Origin: Capsicum annuum
Lineage: Eukaryota > Streptophyta > Magnoliopsida > Solanales > Solanaceae
Assembly: GCF_002878395.1 (NCBI RefSeq)
Contig: NC_061118.1
Span: 872,286 to 936,285 of the forward strand
DNA: 64,000 nt
Direction: 5' to 3'
Below the pieces are notes generated by a model. The model was not told the origin of the DNA, made no database searches, and saw only the letters and a list, made by a program, of their open reading frames with translations. Positions 54,415 to 64,000 of this stretch are shown here, in pieces (positions within the stretch are counted from its first letter, which is position 1; each line of letters starts with the position of its first letter). Both the position numbers and the translations under genes were made by a program.

Positions 54415-56100
54415 TAGTGATCAAATATTAAAAAAAGATTGATGGATTCCAAATCAAAGCAAATTAAAGATGAAAGCAACGTAAAATAATTTTAATTATA
54501 TAGCACCAAAGTAATATAGTAAAGTGTATTTTATTATTTTACTTTTTGATAGAATATATAATTGTTTAATTACTTAGTGTTTTTTTGGATTTATATACAC
54601 CACAAGAAATTCCAACACTAAAAAAGACAAAGTTATTAGTCAATTCCCTCCATTTTAAATTGGATGTCTTAGGTTTTTTTTTTTTTTTTAATTTCAAGAA
54701 TTCATCATTTACATTGTTACTATAATGCGTTACACTATTAAAGTGGTATGTGAATTGAGTTCAGAATATCGTGAAATAGTTTGATTCATATTTAAAGTGG
54801 ACGTTAAAGTATTGAGAGGAACTTTTCCTGATACAAGAAGACCCGAATGAAGCGCCTCTGATATATTAGTTATCGTGTTCATAATAAATGTTGGATAGTC
54901 AAGTGCTGAAGGAGACAACTACTGAAAGTATCTAAGTAGTAAGTTTGCTTCAAAATGAATGTTCTTCTATTCCGACTTTACTAAAGCTTCCCGTAGCACA
55001 ACCAAAACGACAATAGATTCTCTGGCCCTGTAAAAATAAGCGTTTGAAGTTTTTTTAAGAATTTAAGAGAAAATACGCAATCAATTTTTATTTAGATTCA
55101 AATATTTTTAGTTGTTTTATTTCAAATATTAATTTAATCTACTTATAAATTTCACTCTAGAGATTTGATGATATGAAACTCATATGTTGACAAAATTCAA
55201 CGTAGACATAAGCAATACAACAAAAATGTATAACATGTCAATTAATTTTTATTTTATGACATTCCAAACATTCTATGTTTTGTTTTATACTATACATTTA
55301 TTGTTTGGGAAGTCAAATAATTTGTGTTTAGTAGAATTTTTTGTACATTTTATTATATACTTTTAATTATAAAAGGTGATTTAAAGTCAAATAAGTTAGA
55401 AGGTAAAAAGTAATGGAATTTGAGGACCAGGAGCAATTACAAGTCACAATCAAAGAAGTAAAAGTAATTGGCTATTGTGGAAAGATAAAATTAAGGTTGT
55501 GAACGCACAGCCTCTCATATTCTACTTGTGAAATTACGTACCAAACTAATATATAATACCTCATGAACGGAGATATCTATATCAAAGGATGGTCAGTTGT
55601 ATATCCTTCGTCTGGAAAATTATGTTGTATATATAGGCTAAATGTTTTAGCTATGATAATTGTGTATTTTATGTTGCACACCTTAACACTTGACTGGTCG
55701 GAGAAGGACGTCGAAATCCTTTCTATTGGTTCTTGCGTGACAGCTGGTATAGATATTGAAAAGCGAGCCGCTTTTTCGGGTCTCCTTCATTGGTTCCACT
55801 CCAACTCGAACTAAAAACCTCCCAAGCAATTGGTATCCGATTGAAAGATAGAAAGCATAGATTCGCGTCGCATACTTGCGGAAAACAACTGAAAAGAAAG
55901 TCTTCACACTCTTCATTAAATTTCTGGCTCCGCCACTGATTGACACCCCCTCCCTTTCCAACCATATATTATAATAATTGCCCACAAACTCTAGTGCTAA
56001 AAAGCTCACAAGCATTTAATATTGTCCACCCCAAATATTGTTCTAATACCTACCAAAATACGTCACACCGAAAAAAAAAAAAAAAAACCACAAAAACATT
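54415..56100. other. Intergenic DNA upstream of the bHLH gene
   Basis: AT-rich. A Stowaway-like ctccattttaaattggatgt at 54647 and ggctccgccactgattga (hAT-type end) at 55926 suggest fragments; borders unclear. No gene recognised. Confidence 0.5.
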
Positions 56101-56224
56101 CTCTTTATATTCCAATCATTCCACCATTGGCCCTAAAGAGAGAACCAAAAAAAAAAAAAAAACTTAAAAACATTGTCCACCATTGTTAGAAATTAAGAAA
56201 AATACAAAGCATATAGTATAAACC

Positions 56225-58860
56225 ATGTCTCAAAAATCCATTCTTGAAAATTCCAATTTAGCCAACAACATAAATCCAAATTGTTATAATTTGTTGTCAC
56301 AAAATTGGTGGCCACAAGTAGACAATACTATTTTTCATCCAATTTCTAATAATTCTTCTTTGTCTTCATGTAATACAACTAGAAGTTCATCTTGTGAAGA
56401 TCAAGATGTTATATCTATTTCTAATAATAATGGAAATAGTGCAACAAATAATAGTAATCTTCATCAATATCAATTTCTACTTGGTGTTCATGATGATGAG
56501 AATATTAATAGTTCTTTGATTAATGGAGAAACTCCTCATGCTTCTAATGATCACAATCATCTTATTTGGAGCCAACTTCTCTTGTGAGTTTGTCTTCTTC
56601 TTCTTCTACTACTACTTTACTAGTTTGTCTTGGCGTAGCTAGTAAAGTTGTTGCTTAGGTTCGAGCAGTGGGAACAAACTCTTACAGAAATGCAGGGTAA
56701 GGTTTGAGCTGCTTATGCTCGAGCTGTGGGAATAGCCTCTTGCAGAAATGCATGGTAAGGTTCGAGTTGTGTGAACAGCCTCTTGCAGAAATGCAGGTTA
56801 AGGTTCGAGCTGTGGGAACAACCTCCCGCAGAAATGCAGGGTAAGGTTCGAGCTGCTTAGGTTCGAGTTGTGGGAACAACCTCTTGCATAAATGCAAGGT
56901 AAGGTTCGAGCTGTGGGAACAGCCTCTTACAGAAATACAAGGTAAGATTCGAGCTGTGGGAACAAACTCTTGCAGAAATGCAAGGTAAGGTTCGTAGGTT
57001 CGAGTTGTGGGAACAAACTCTTGCAGAAATGCAAGGTAAGGTTCGAACTGCTTAGGTTCGAGCTGTGGGAACAACCTCTTGCAAAAATATAAAGTAAGTT
57101 TGGACGATAGATCCTTGTGGTCCAGACGTCACACATAACATAAGCTTAGTGCACCGAACTTTCCTTTAAATTTTGTTTGACTATGTTATTACATGTAATT
57201 GTTCATACTTTTAGTAATATGTAAAATTAGTTATATACCTGAAAAATAAAGCAAGAAATGACGTGTTAAATATTAGAGTTAATGATTGAAAACACATTTT
57301 TGAACTATCGCTTTTTCAAAGAGATTTATAACTCAACTATGATAAGATGTTCTCTTTTCCTATCTGAACTAATAGGAAAACGGAACAATTGATAGTTGAT
57401 CTAATCAACTTTGAGGCACATAACATTCTTTTTTAACATATTAGAAGAGGAAAGTAAAATGCATAAATTGAAAAAAATTAAATTACAATTATAAAAGTGA
57501 GCAACAAATTGAAGAATTCTAATATTACTCTAGTATATTTTATTCAAATACCTAAAAATATATAGTATATATGTGATATATGGAAAGTAAGATCATTGTT
57601 GAAAGTGGGGCACTAATAATGTTAAAATCTAGTAAATAACAAATTTTCACCAACTATATATATTTGAATCTATAGCATAATTCTTAGTATACCACTTATC
57701 TATAAACCCAATTAGCCTTTCTCTATTTATTTTCTAAATGGAAACCAACATCACTTTTGATTCTTGAAGCACTATTGAGAATTAAGTGGAGAAAAAATAA
57801 AAGGAAAAATATTGGGAAAAGAGTCAGAAACATACCTAAATTTTAGCGAAATTTATTGTAACACATCTCAACTTTGTGGAGATCCTATAACCCACCTCGA
57901 CTATTTGTTACCGTATTTTTGTGACATATATTTGTCCAGCTGGACTAGTTCAGACCCTTACGCGTTCAGTGTGCGTGTATCCACGCAGTGGTCCAGCTGG
58001 ATAAATATATGCTACAAAAATACAGTAATAAATAATCCGGTGGGGGGGGGGGGGGGTCAGGGGAGGATTATACGACCCCCGCAAAGTTAATGTGTGTTAC
58101 AGCAAATTCCGTCAAAGTTATTCTATAGTGTGATTCAACTATTCGTATTGCTGTATACCTTAAAAGTATTCTATAGTGTGATTCAACTATTCGTATTGTT
58201 GTATACCTTTTGACCATCGATAACCTCTTAAAATGAAACAATGGGACCCTACTTCGAGTGTTTAAAATGTACGAGGCCTAGTTGAGGCGTTTAAGTGAAA
58301 AATATTTACAAAATATTCGGTAGGTAGGTATGTATTATACCTTTAGGGTATACAATTTACATGTTTTATACCTTAAAAAATATTCAACAGTGTGATTCAA
58401 CTATTCATATTGTTGTATACCTTTGGACCATCCGCGGCCCCTTAAAATGAAACAACGGGACCCTGCTTCGAGTGTTTAAAATGTACAAGGCCTACTTGAG
58501 GTGTTTAAGTGAAAAGCGCTACCAACTTTAGGGGTCTGTCGAGGGATTCCGCCTGTAGAATTATATGATTTGTATACATTGAATATACATTCTTTTTTTT
58601 GGCCTACATTTTTCCTAACTTGTATCTATACTAACCAAATTTGCAGAAGCAACTCTACTAGTGGAACAAATGGGAGCATTAATACTAAAAATCTATTGGA
58701 AAACAATATGGAGATGAGCTTATTAGAAGGGGGATCAACAACCTTAATCTCTTCTAAATCTTGTTATAATCACAATCAACTAGCTAATAATGAAGATGAT
58801 GATGATGATTACCCATTTCATCCTTATAGTAATCTTCTTGGAAGGCCACTTACAAATAAC

Positions 58861-58912
<52 letters not shown>

Positions 58913-61823
58913 CTATGGACACTTTGTTTCCAATGAAAAGTGATCATCATATTGTTCATCAAGAAGTGAAATTTCCTATACATGATAATCACTTTGGAGT
59001 AGAAGTGGATAATTCAAGAAATTTTGGTAGTATATGTTTTGGTGACTATTTAAGCAAGCCATTGGTGGATGATACTAATTTCAATGACTTCAAACCAAGG
59101 TTCAAAACATTGAATTTAGGGGAACACAAAAAGATGCATGGCCTCCAACCATCTCTAGTAAGAATTCTCTCTCTCTCTCTAGAATTATATTACATGAAAA
59201 AAATACTATAAAGTACATATTATTATTATATTATTATTATGAGATAAGCATTCAGTATCCCCTCGAACTATGACCAGAGTTGTTATGACACGCTCCAACT
59301 TTACATGGGTCTTATTAGTTATTACCCACCTGAACTCAATTTTAACGTATTTTTATCACCCTTTTGTGCTGACGTACCACCTTTATTATATAAAAATGGA
59401 GCCCATATCAAAGGTGTCACGTCAGCTAAAAAATGTTACAAAAATATATTGAAATTGAGTTCAGGGGTAGGGGGTAGTGGGGAGGGGGGTAATAGGACCC
59501 CTGTGAAATTGGAGTGTGTTGTAGCAAATTTGACCATACTTCGAGGGGGTACTGGATGCTTTATTCTATTATTATTTGAGCATGAAAGAAGAAGAAATAG
59601 TAAGAAAACTCTCTCTCTAGAATTATATTACATGAAAAAAAAAGTATAAAGTACATATTATTATTTGATGCATGAAAAGAGAAGAAATAGTATTAAAACA
59701 CACTCTCTCTCTAGAATTATATTACATGAAAAAAATATTATAAAGTACATATTATTATTTGATGCATGAAAAAAGAAGAAATAGTAAGAAAACACTTTCC
59801 CTCTAGAATTATATTACATGAAAAAAAAAATTAGTATAAAGTATATATTATTATTTGATGCATGAAAAAAGAAGAAATAGTAAGAACACTCTCTCTCTAG
59901 AATTAGATTTTTTATTTTTATTTTTTGATTTTCCATCCGGTGTTACATGAAAAAAAAATAGTATAAAGTACATATTATTATTTGATGCATGAAAGAAGAA
60001 GAAACATTAAAAGAACAGGAATTAGCGATGGACAACTTCTATTGCTAATCGTGAAAAAAATTCATCGCTAATTCTATTTAACGATGGATTGTCAAAAAAT
60101 TAGGTTATCGTGCTACCTGGCTATTTGATGCTAGATTATTGATGAATTTCGTAGCTAATTCCTTTTTATTCGTAGTATAATAACAAATTTTGATAAACAA
60201 AAAGTGTAATTTGGAAATTCAATTTAAAATTATACGCGCAATAGTCTCTGATAGAAATGCACTCAAACTAATACCACTTGTTTTTGTTCTTTTTATTTTT
60301 TTTATTTTTTTTTTCTTAGACCAAGTCTAGGGGTACAATATCAACATGCAACACTTTGAAGAGAAACAATGGAAGAGCACAAGAATATCAAAGTGATGGA
60401 AAAAAAAGGAAATTAGAAGACAATTTAGAGACTAACTCAAAAAGGCAAAAGAATGAATTTTCCTCTACAACGGTAAGGGCATTATTTACCTAATTAACTT
60501 TCGATATATTTTTTTTGATTTTGAATCTGTCGAGATACGTAAAATAGATGCAACGCCGATAAATGTTTTCCTTTGTAAAGATACATAATTAGCTTCTGAT
60601 ACATTTTTCTTTTGATTTTGAGTCTATCAAGATACATAATTAGCTTTCGGTACATAATTTAGTTGAAATTCTTAAAATTACTTTATAAAGGTGGAAATTT
60701 ATGTAAATATGGTAAGTTAATGTGTATGTTTATGTTATTTTTCCATTATTTATTATTAGTTTTGGTATTATTTGCATTTTTAATCTATGTATACACCTTA
60801 TTCAATATTATTTGTATACATAGTAAATCATGATATTAATAATACGAGGTACTATTTCTATTCTAATACACTTTATTTAACTACTACTACACCATGACAT
60901 TATCAATAGATGGTACTATTAATAATACGAGATACTATTCTTATTTTAATACACCCTATTTAATACTCTATCTATCTCTCTCTATATATATATATATTGA
61001 ATTATGAGATTAACAATATATAAGTACTATTTCTTAATTAATATATCATATATATGATGTTTTACTTCTTTTTTTTTTTTTTTAAATAACTCATTGAACT
61101 TTGGTTTTAAAAATTGCTTTATGTGGTTTGATTTATAGATACAAGTTCCAAAAATGAGACTTGGAGATAAAATTACGGCTCTCCAACAAATTGTATCCCC
61201 ATTTGGAAAGGTTAGTCTTCTTTTTCTCTTTTTTAAATTTCGTGTTCAATCAAATAATATTATAAAATCAGAGAAGTACGTAATACTTTCTTCCTGCACA
61301 TAAATTAAAAAAGAAGATAATATAATATGCCTAACGAGAAAAACTCTGAGGTCCAATCGTGCTACTAAACACAAAATGAGAATGATTATTTTTCAAAGTC
61401 AAGGAAATATAGAGGAGTTTTGATTTTTAAAAATAAAATTGGAGAATGTAAATAATTTTCATCAAAATACATATTATCATATGTAAAATGCAAGAAGCTA
61501 AGTCATCTTATTCCACATCATTTTAATACTTTATATTTTTTTTCTATTTTTATGCTCATTGTTACTAATAAATAACAATTTAATGTACTCAAATAAATTA
61601 GATAATAATTTTACTTTAATGTTAATCGTGTATATTGCTCGAATTTTAGTTTTAATTTATATATTACTATGATAAAAAATATTAGAATAATTTTATTATT
61701 TCAACCAGAATATTTAATTATCTCTAATTGAAAAATTTCTTTTTTTGTTTATAGACTGATACTGCATCTGTCTTATGGGAAACAATCAACTATGTTAGAT
61801 TCTTACAAGGGCAAATACAGGTA

Positions 61824-61873
<50 letters not shown>

Positions 61874-62659
61874 AACATCAAAATTTTTTATTAATTACTG
61901 TTTCATTTTGTGTAGCTACTGAGCCATGCTTACATGAAGAGCAATACATGCAAGGTGAGTTAATTCTAATTTTTAAGTAACACTCGTTTTCAATGTGTTA
62001 GTTAAATATTCTAAATTACAAAATAATTATTCAGACATCTTTAAAATTTATCTATTATGTCAGCACTCGAGCATTGAGTGTCCATGAAAGAATGACGATA
62101 CTCGTAAAATCAACAGTTCATGTATCTCAATGTGCATTCTCAAAGTTAAAGTGTTTAATTACCAATTAACGCCATAATAAATTACAACGGTCATTGGTGT
62201 ATACTCAATGTATAACCATTTATAATGTATGTATAATATACATGTATACACACTAATAATTATACTATGATTAAAGTACTAAATAAAGGTTAGGGTTGTT
62301 TTTATTACGCAAAGTTAATATTAACAAAGTTTTTCAACATAATCATCTAAAAACCTTCAAAATTTATATCTCACGTTAGCATCAGGTGTCTCACGAGACA
62401 TAGTAAGAATGAGTTTAAGTGTCTAGATATACATTCTCAGCGTTAATTAAATTGTTTAATTGTTCGTTAATACTAATATATATATATTTTTTTGATGATT
62501 TAGGAAAGGTATTGGGGAGGATTTGAGAAAAATGAAGTTGATTTAAGGAGCAAAGGACTTTGTTTATTCCCAATTTCATTTACTCCTCAAATATATCATG
62601 AAAATAATAATGGATCTGATTATTTAATCCCATCATATAGAGGTTGTTTGTATAGATAA
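56225..62659 (+). CDS. bHLH transcription factor (bHLH110/112/113/123-like group)
   Basis: Seven exons: 56225-56583, 58647-59157, 60320-60472, 61139-61210, 61755-61820, 61916-61954, 62504-62659; phases agree and give 451 residues. Seen: an N-terminal region rich in Asn and Ser beginning MSQKSILENSNL with NWWPQVD; a run of 19 Asn (residues 190-208) encoded by (AAT)n in exon 2; basic KKRK and KRQKN stretches in exon 3; then the bHLH core VPKMRLGDKITALQQIVSPF, GKTDTASVLWETINYVRFLQ and LLSHAYMK. The LGDKITALQQ-VSPFGKTDTAS signature marks the plant group with an atypical basic region lacking the usual His-Glu-Arg. The family acts in the nucleus as dimers in stress and development; the member's exact role is not inferred. 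Confidence 0.92.
56630..57160 (+). repeat. SINE with an internally amplified segment, in bHLH intron 1
   Basis: Begins cttggcgtagctagtaaagt like a SINE head. It then repeats ggttcgagctgtgggaacaa, cctcttgcagaaatgcaagg, taa about ten times (56656 to 57095, unit about 45-60 bp), and ends atagatccttgtggtccaga, cgt, gcttagtgcaccg, the SINE 3' part. The repeated piece spans the B box. Confidence 0.9.
57818..58122. mobile_element. Foldback element (family C) in bHLH intron 1
   Basis: Left gtaacacatctcaactttgt, ggagatcctataacccacct; right gaggattatacgacccccgc, aaagttaatgtgtgttac. The centre has the dyad gtccagctgga on both sides. A run of about 13-14 G at 58041-58054. Confidence 0.75.
58123..58530 (+). 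repeat. Tandem duplication in bHLH intron 1
   Basis: agtgtgattcaactattcgt, attgttgtataccttt, ccatc, ccccttaaaatgaaacaa, gggaccctacttcgagtgtt, taaaatgtacgaggcctagt occurs at 58178-58285 and 58388-58505; the first line is present a third time at 58128. Confidence 0.85.
58855..58911 (+). repeat. (AAT)19 microsatellite coding for polyasparagine
   Basis: Nineteen codons (one AAC near the start, otherwise AAT) inside exon 2 of the bHLH gene; a length-variable site in expectation. Confidence 0.95.
59155..60010 (+). repeat. Array in bHLH intron 2 copying the splice-donor surroundings
   Basis: The exon 2 donor context tctagtaagaattctctct, ctctagaattatattacatg, aaaaaaatactataaagtac, atattattat is repeated as atagtaagaaaactctctct, ctagaattatattacatg and so on near 59598, 59690, 59780 and 59878 (unit about 90-95 bp, joined by gatgcatgaaaaaagaagaa). 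Four or five copies, split after the first by a foldback element. Confidence 0.85.
59241..59566. mobile_element. Foldback element, family A copy 4
   Basis: gagataagcattcagtatcc at the left, ggggtactggatgctttattc at the right; arms contain aactttacatgggtcttatt and its inverse aataggacccctgtgaaatt. Flanks tattattat (59232-59240 and 59567-59575) match as a 9-bp target duplication, though the site is AT-repeat-rich. Confidence 0.85.
60011..60319. other. Rest of bHLH intron 2
   Basis: attagcgatggacaacttct and catcgctaattctatttaac suggest a fragment of a CACTA-like repeat with gcgatgg/ccatcgc dyads; not resolved. Confidence 0.35.
60480..60755 (-). repeat. Third copy of the dispersed element of 4628-5270, in bHLH intron 3
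   Basis: Inverse orientation: gattttgaatctgtcgagat, aagatacataattagcttct, gagtctatcaagatacataa, tatgtttatgttatttttcc, matching the copy at 4628-5270 from its left border inwards. Confidence 0.75.
61825..61872. repeat. (TA)n tract in bHLH intron 5
   Basis: About 24 TA units directly after the exon 5 donor (gtatgatata); the whole intron is only 95 bp, so half of it is this tract. Confidence 0.95.
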
Positions 62660-62688
62660 TCAAGTATTTATATATAATTTTTCTAGCT

Positions 62689-62694
62689 AATAAA
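62689..62694 (+). terminator. Polyadenylation signal of the bHLH gene
   Basis: aataaa, 30 bp after the stop codon; position fits a plant near-upstream element. Confidence 0.5.
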
Positions 62695-62699
62695 TGTAT

Positions 62700-63032
62700 T
62701 AATTAGTATAAGTAAGTTAATATATATTATTGTTAACTGTAAGGAACTTTTGTTATACATTATCAGGTCATTTAAATGATATTTATAGGTAAGTTTCTTT
62801 AAAATATGAAATATGTTTTAGAAGAAAATGGATTTTCATTTTTTTTGATTTCGCAAAGACATGTTTCGTCTAGAGAGTTCAATATTTATTATATTTTACA
62901 CGAAAAATTTAATCACACATATATATAGATATATATAATATGATTCATTCCTCTATTTCTTCTAGCTATAACATATTAAATTATGATCATAATATAAAAA
63001 TTATTGTACAATATCTATGTATATATAAGTTG
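62700..63032. other. bHLH 3' flank
   Basis: AT-rich, nothing recognisable. Confidence 0.6.
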
Positions 63033-64000
63033 ATCAATTCTAGACAGAACACGACAACGCACAACGTCCTACTCTACAAATAAAGAGTGAAAAATCTCTA
63101 CGAATCACATATTTTATTCATTTTTATTCGACCTCTTTTTGATTTACTGATATTTTATTCCATCTGTTCGTTTGTCACTCCTGGACTGGTACTTAAAGTG
63201 GTTAAAAACCAGAGCTAAAAAGTACGCACAAAGAAAAATTGACCTTTCTACTTTACGACTCTAACATGATCGATCAGTTCTAAACAGAACACGACAATGC
63301 ACAATGTCCCTTACTCGACAAAATAGAGATAAAAAAATCTCTACATATCACATATTTTATTTATTTTTATTCAATCTAATTTCAACTTTCTCATATTTAA
63401 CCAGACCTGCTCGTCTGTCGCTCCTACACTTATACTTAATGTGGACAAAGACCAGAGCTAAAAAGTACATATAAAGCACAATTGACCTCTCTACTTTACG
63501 ACTCTAAAATGATCGATCATTTCTAGACAGAACACAGCAACACAACATCCCTTACTCTACAAATAAAGAGTGAAAGATCTCTACGAATCACATATTTTAT
63601 TCGTCTTTATTCAACCTATTTTCGACTTTCTCATATTCAACTCAACCTACTCGTTTGTCGCTCCTAAACTCGTACTTAAAGTGGTCGAAGTCCAAAGCTA
63701 AAAAGTACATATAAAACACAATTGACCTCTCTACTTTATGACTCTAACATGATCGATCATTTCTAGACAGAACATGGCAACACAATATCCCTTACTCTAC
63801 AAATAAAGAGTGAAAGATCTCTACGAATCACATATTTTGTTCATCTTTTATTCAACTTGTTTTCGACTTTTTCATATTCAGCTCAACCTACTCGTTTGTC
63901 GCTCCTAAACTAGTACTTAAAAGTGGTCGAAATCCAGAGCTAAAAAGTACATATAAAGCACAATTGACCTCTCTACTTTACGACTCTAACATGATTGATC
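63033..64000. repeat. Tandem satellite-like array, unit about 240 bp, cut by the window edge
   Basis: gatcgatcatttctagacag, aacacgacaacacaacatcc, cttactctacaaataaagag, ctacgaatcacatattttat, gagctaaaaagtacatataa, agcacaattgacctctctac begins near 63033, 63270, 63513 and 63753. Four copies visible and the next starts at the last bases. Confidence 0.92.

Noticed and set aside
55563..56015. Open frames on both strands between the B2 MITE and the bHLH gene
   Set aside because: No recognisable domain, no splice or promoter signals, and nearby transposon fragments.
58780..58992. Minus-strand frame across bHLH exon 2
   Set aside because: Antisense reading of the (AAT)19 coding tract; the plus-strand exon explains it.

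Overview
This is a stretch of plant nuclear chromosome. The evidence is intron-rich genes with GT-AG introns, AT-rich intergenic DNA, and a dense load of plant transposons. Several repeat types point to Solanaceae, most likely Solanum or a close relative: tRNA-derived SINEs of the TS/SolS type, RTE-type LINEs with a (TTG)n 3' tail and many short inverted-repeat elements. The assignment to Solanaceae rests on recognising these repeats and on the predicted proteins; no database search was possible.

Six genes are supported. From left to right: the 5' end of a phytosulfokine receptor gene (PSKR1 type, minus strand, cut by the left window edge at 1); the chloroplast TPR protein gene SLOW GREEN 1 (SG1, minus, 13446-14360), followed downstream by two decayed tandem copies of its last third; a three-finger CCCH zinc-finger gene of the Arabidopsis C3H17 type (plus, three exons, 23138-30389); a remorin gene with a long N-terminal region (minus, six exons, 32375-37224); a TOM1/TOM3-type seven-pass membrane protein gene (plus, eleven exons, 42013-49576); and a bHLH transcription factor gene (plus, seven exons, 56225-62659). 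From memory, PSKR1, C3H17, the remorin and TOM3 have Arabidopsis counterparts close together on chromosome 2 (At2g02220, At2g02160, At2g02170, At2g02180). The window therefore appears to hold an old syntenic block that has been expanded by repeats. The genes do not form a pathway: they are a peptide-hormone receptor, a plastid biogenesis factor, an RNA-binding-type zinc-finger protein, a membrane nanodomain scaffold, a tonoplast protein used by tobamoviruses, and a transcription factor.

The DNA between and inside genes consists mostly of (i) local tandem arrays with units of about 60 to 300 bp, many directly against exon, promoter or 3' ends; (ii) RTE LINE copies, the best at 24196-26430 inside intron 1 of C3H17; (iii) foldback elements that share a TIR core, several with 9-10 bp target duplications typical of Mutator-like elements, one of which (39508-40949) carries fragments of two host genes; (iv) SINEs, Stowaway-like and hAT-like MITEs; (v) a pair of inverted copia-like LTRs; and (vi) a 1.5-kb inverted repeat. 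No CRISPR array, bacterial operon, prophage, plastid insertion, rRNA gene or true tRNA gene was seen. Nothing here demands a new biological system. The most informative unusual items are the two-gene capture by the Mutator-like element, the SG1 3'-end triplication, the repeated promoter-proximal segment upstream of C3H17, and the arrays that copy splice-donor surroundings.
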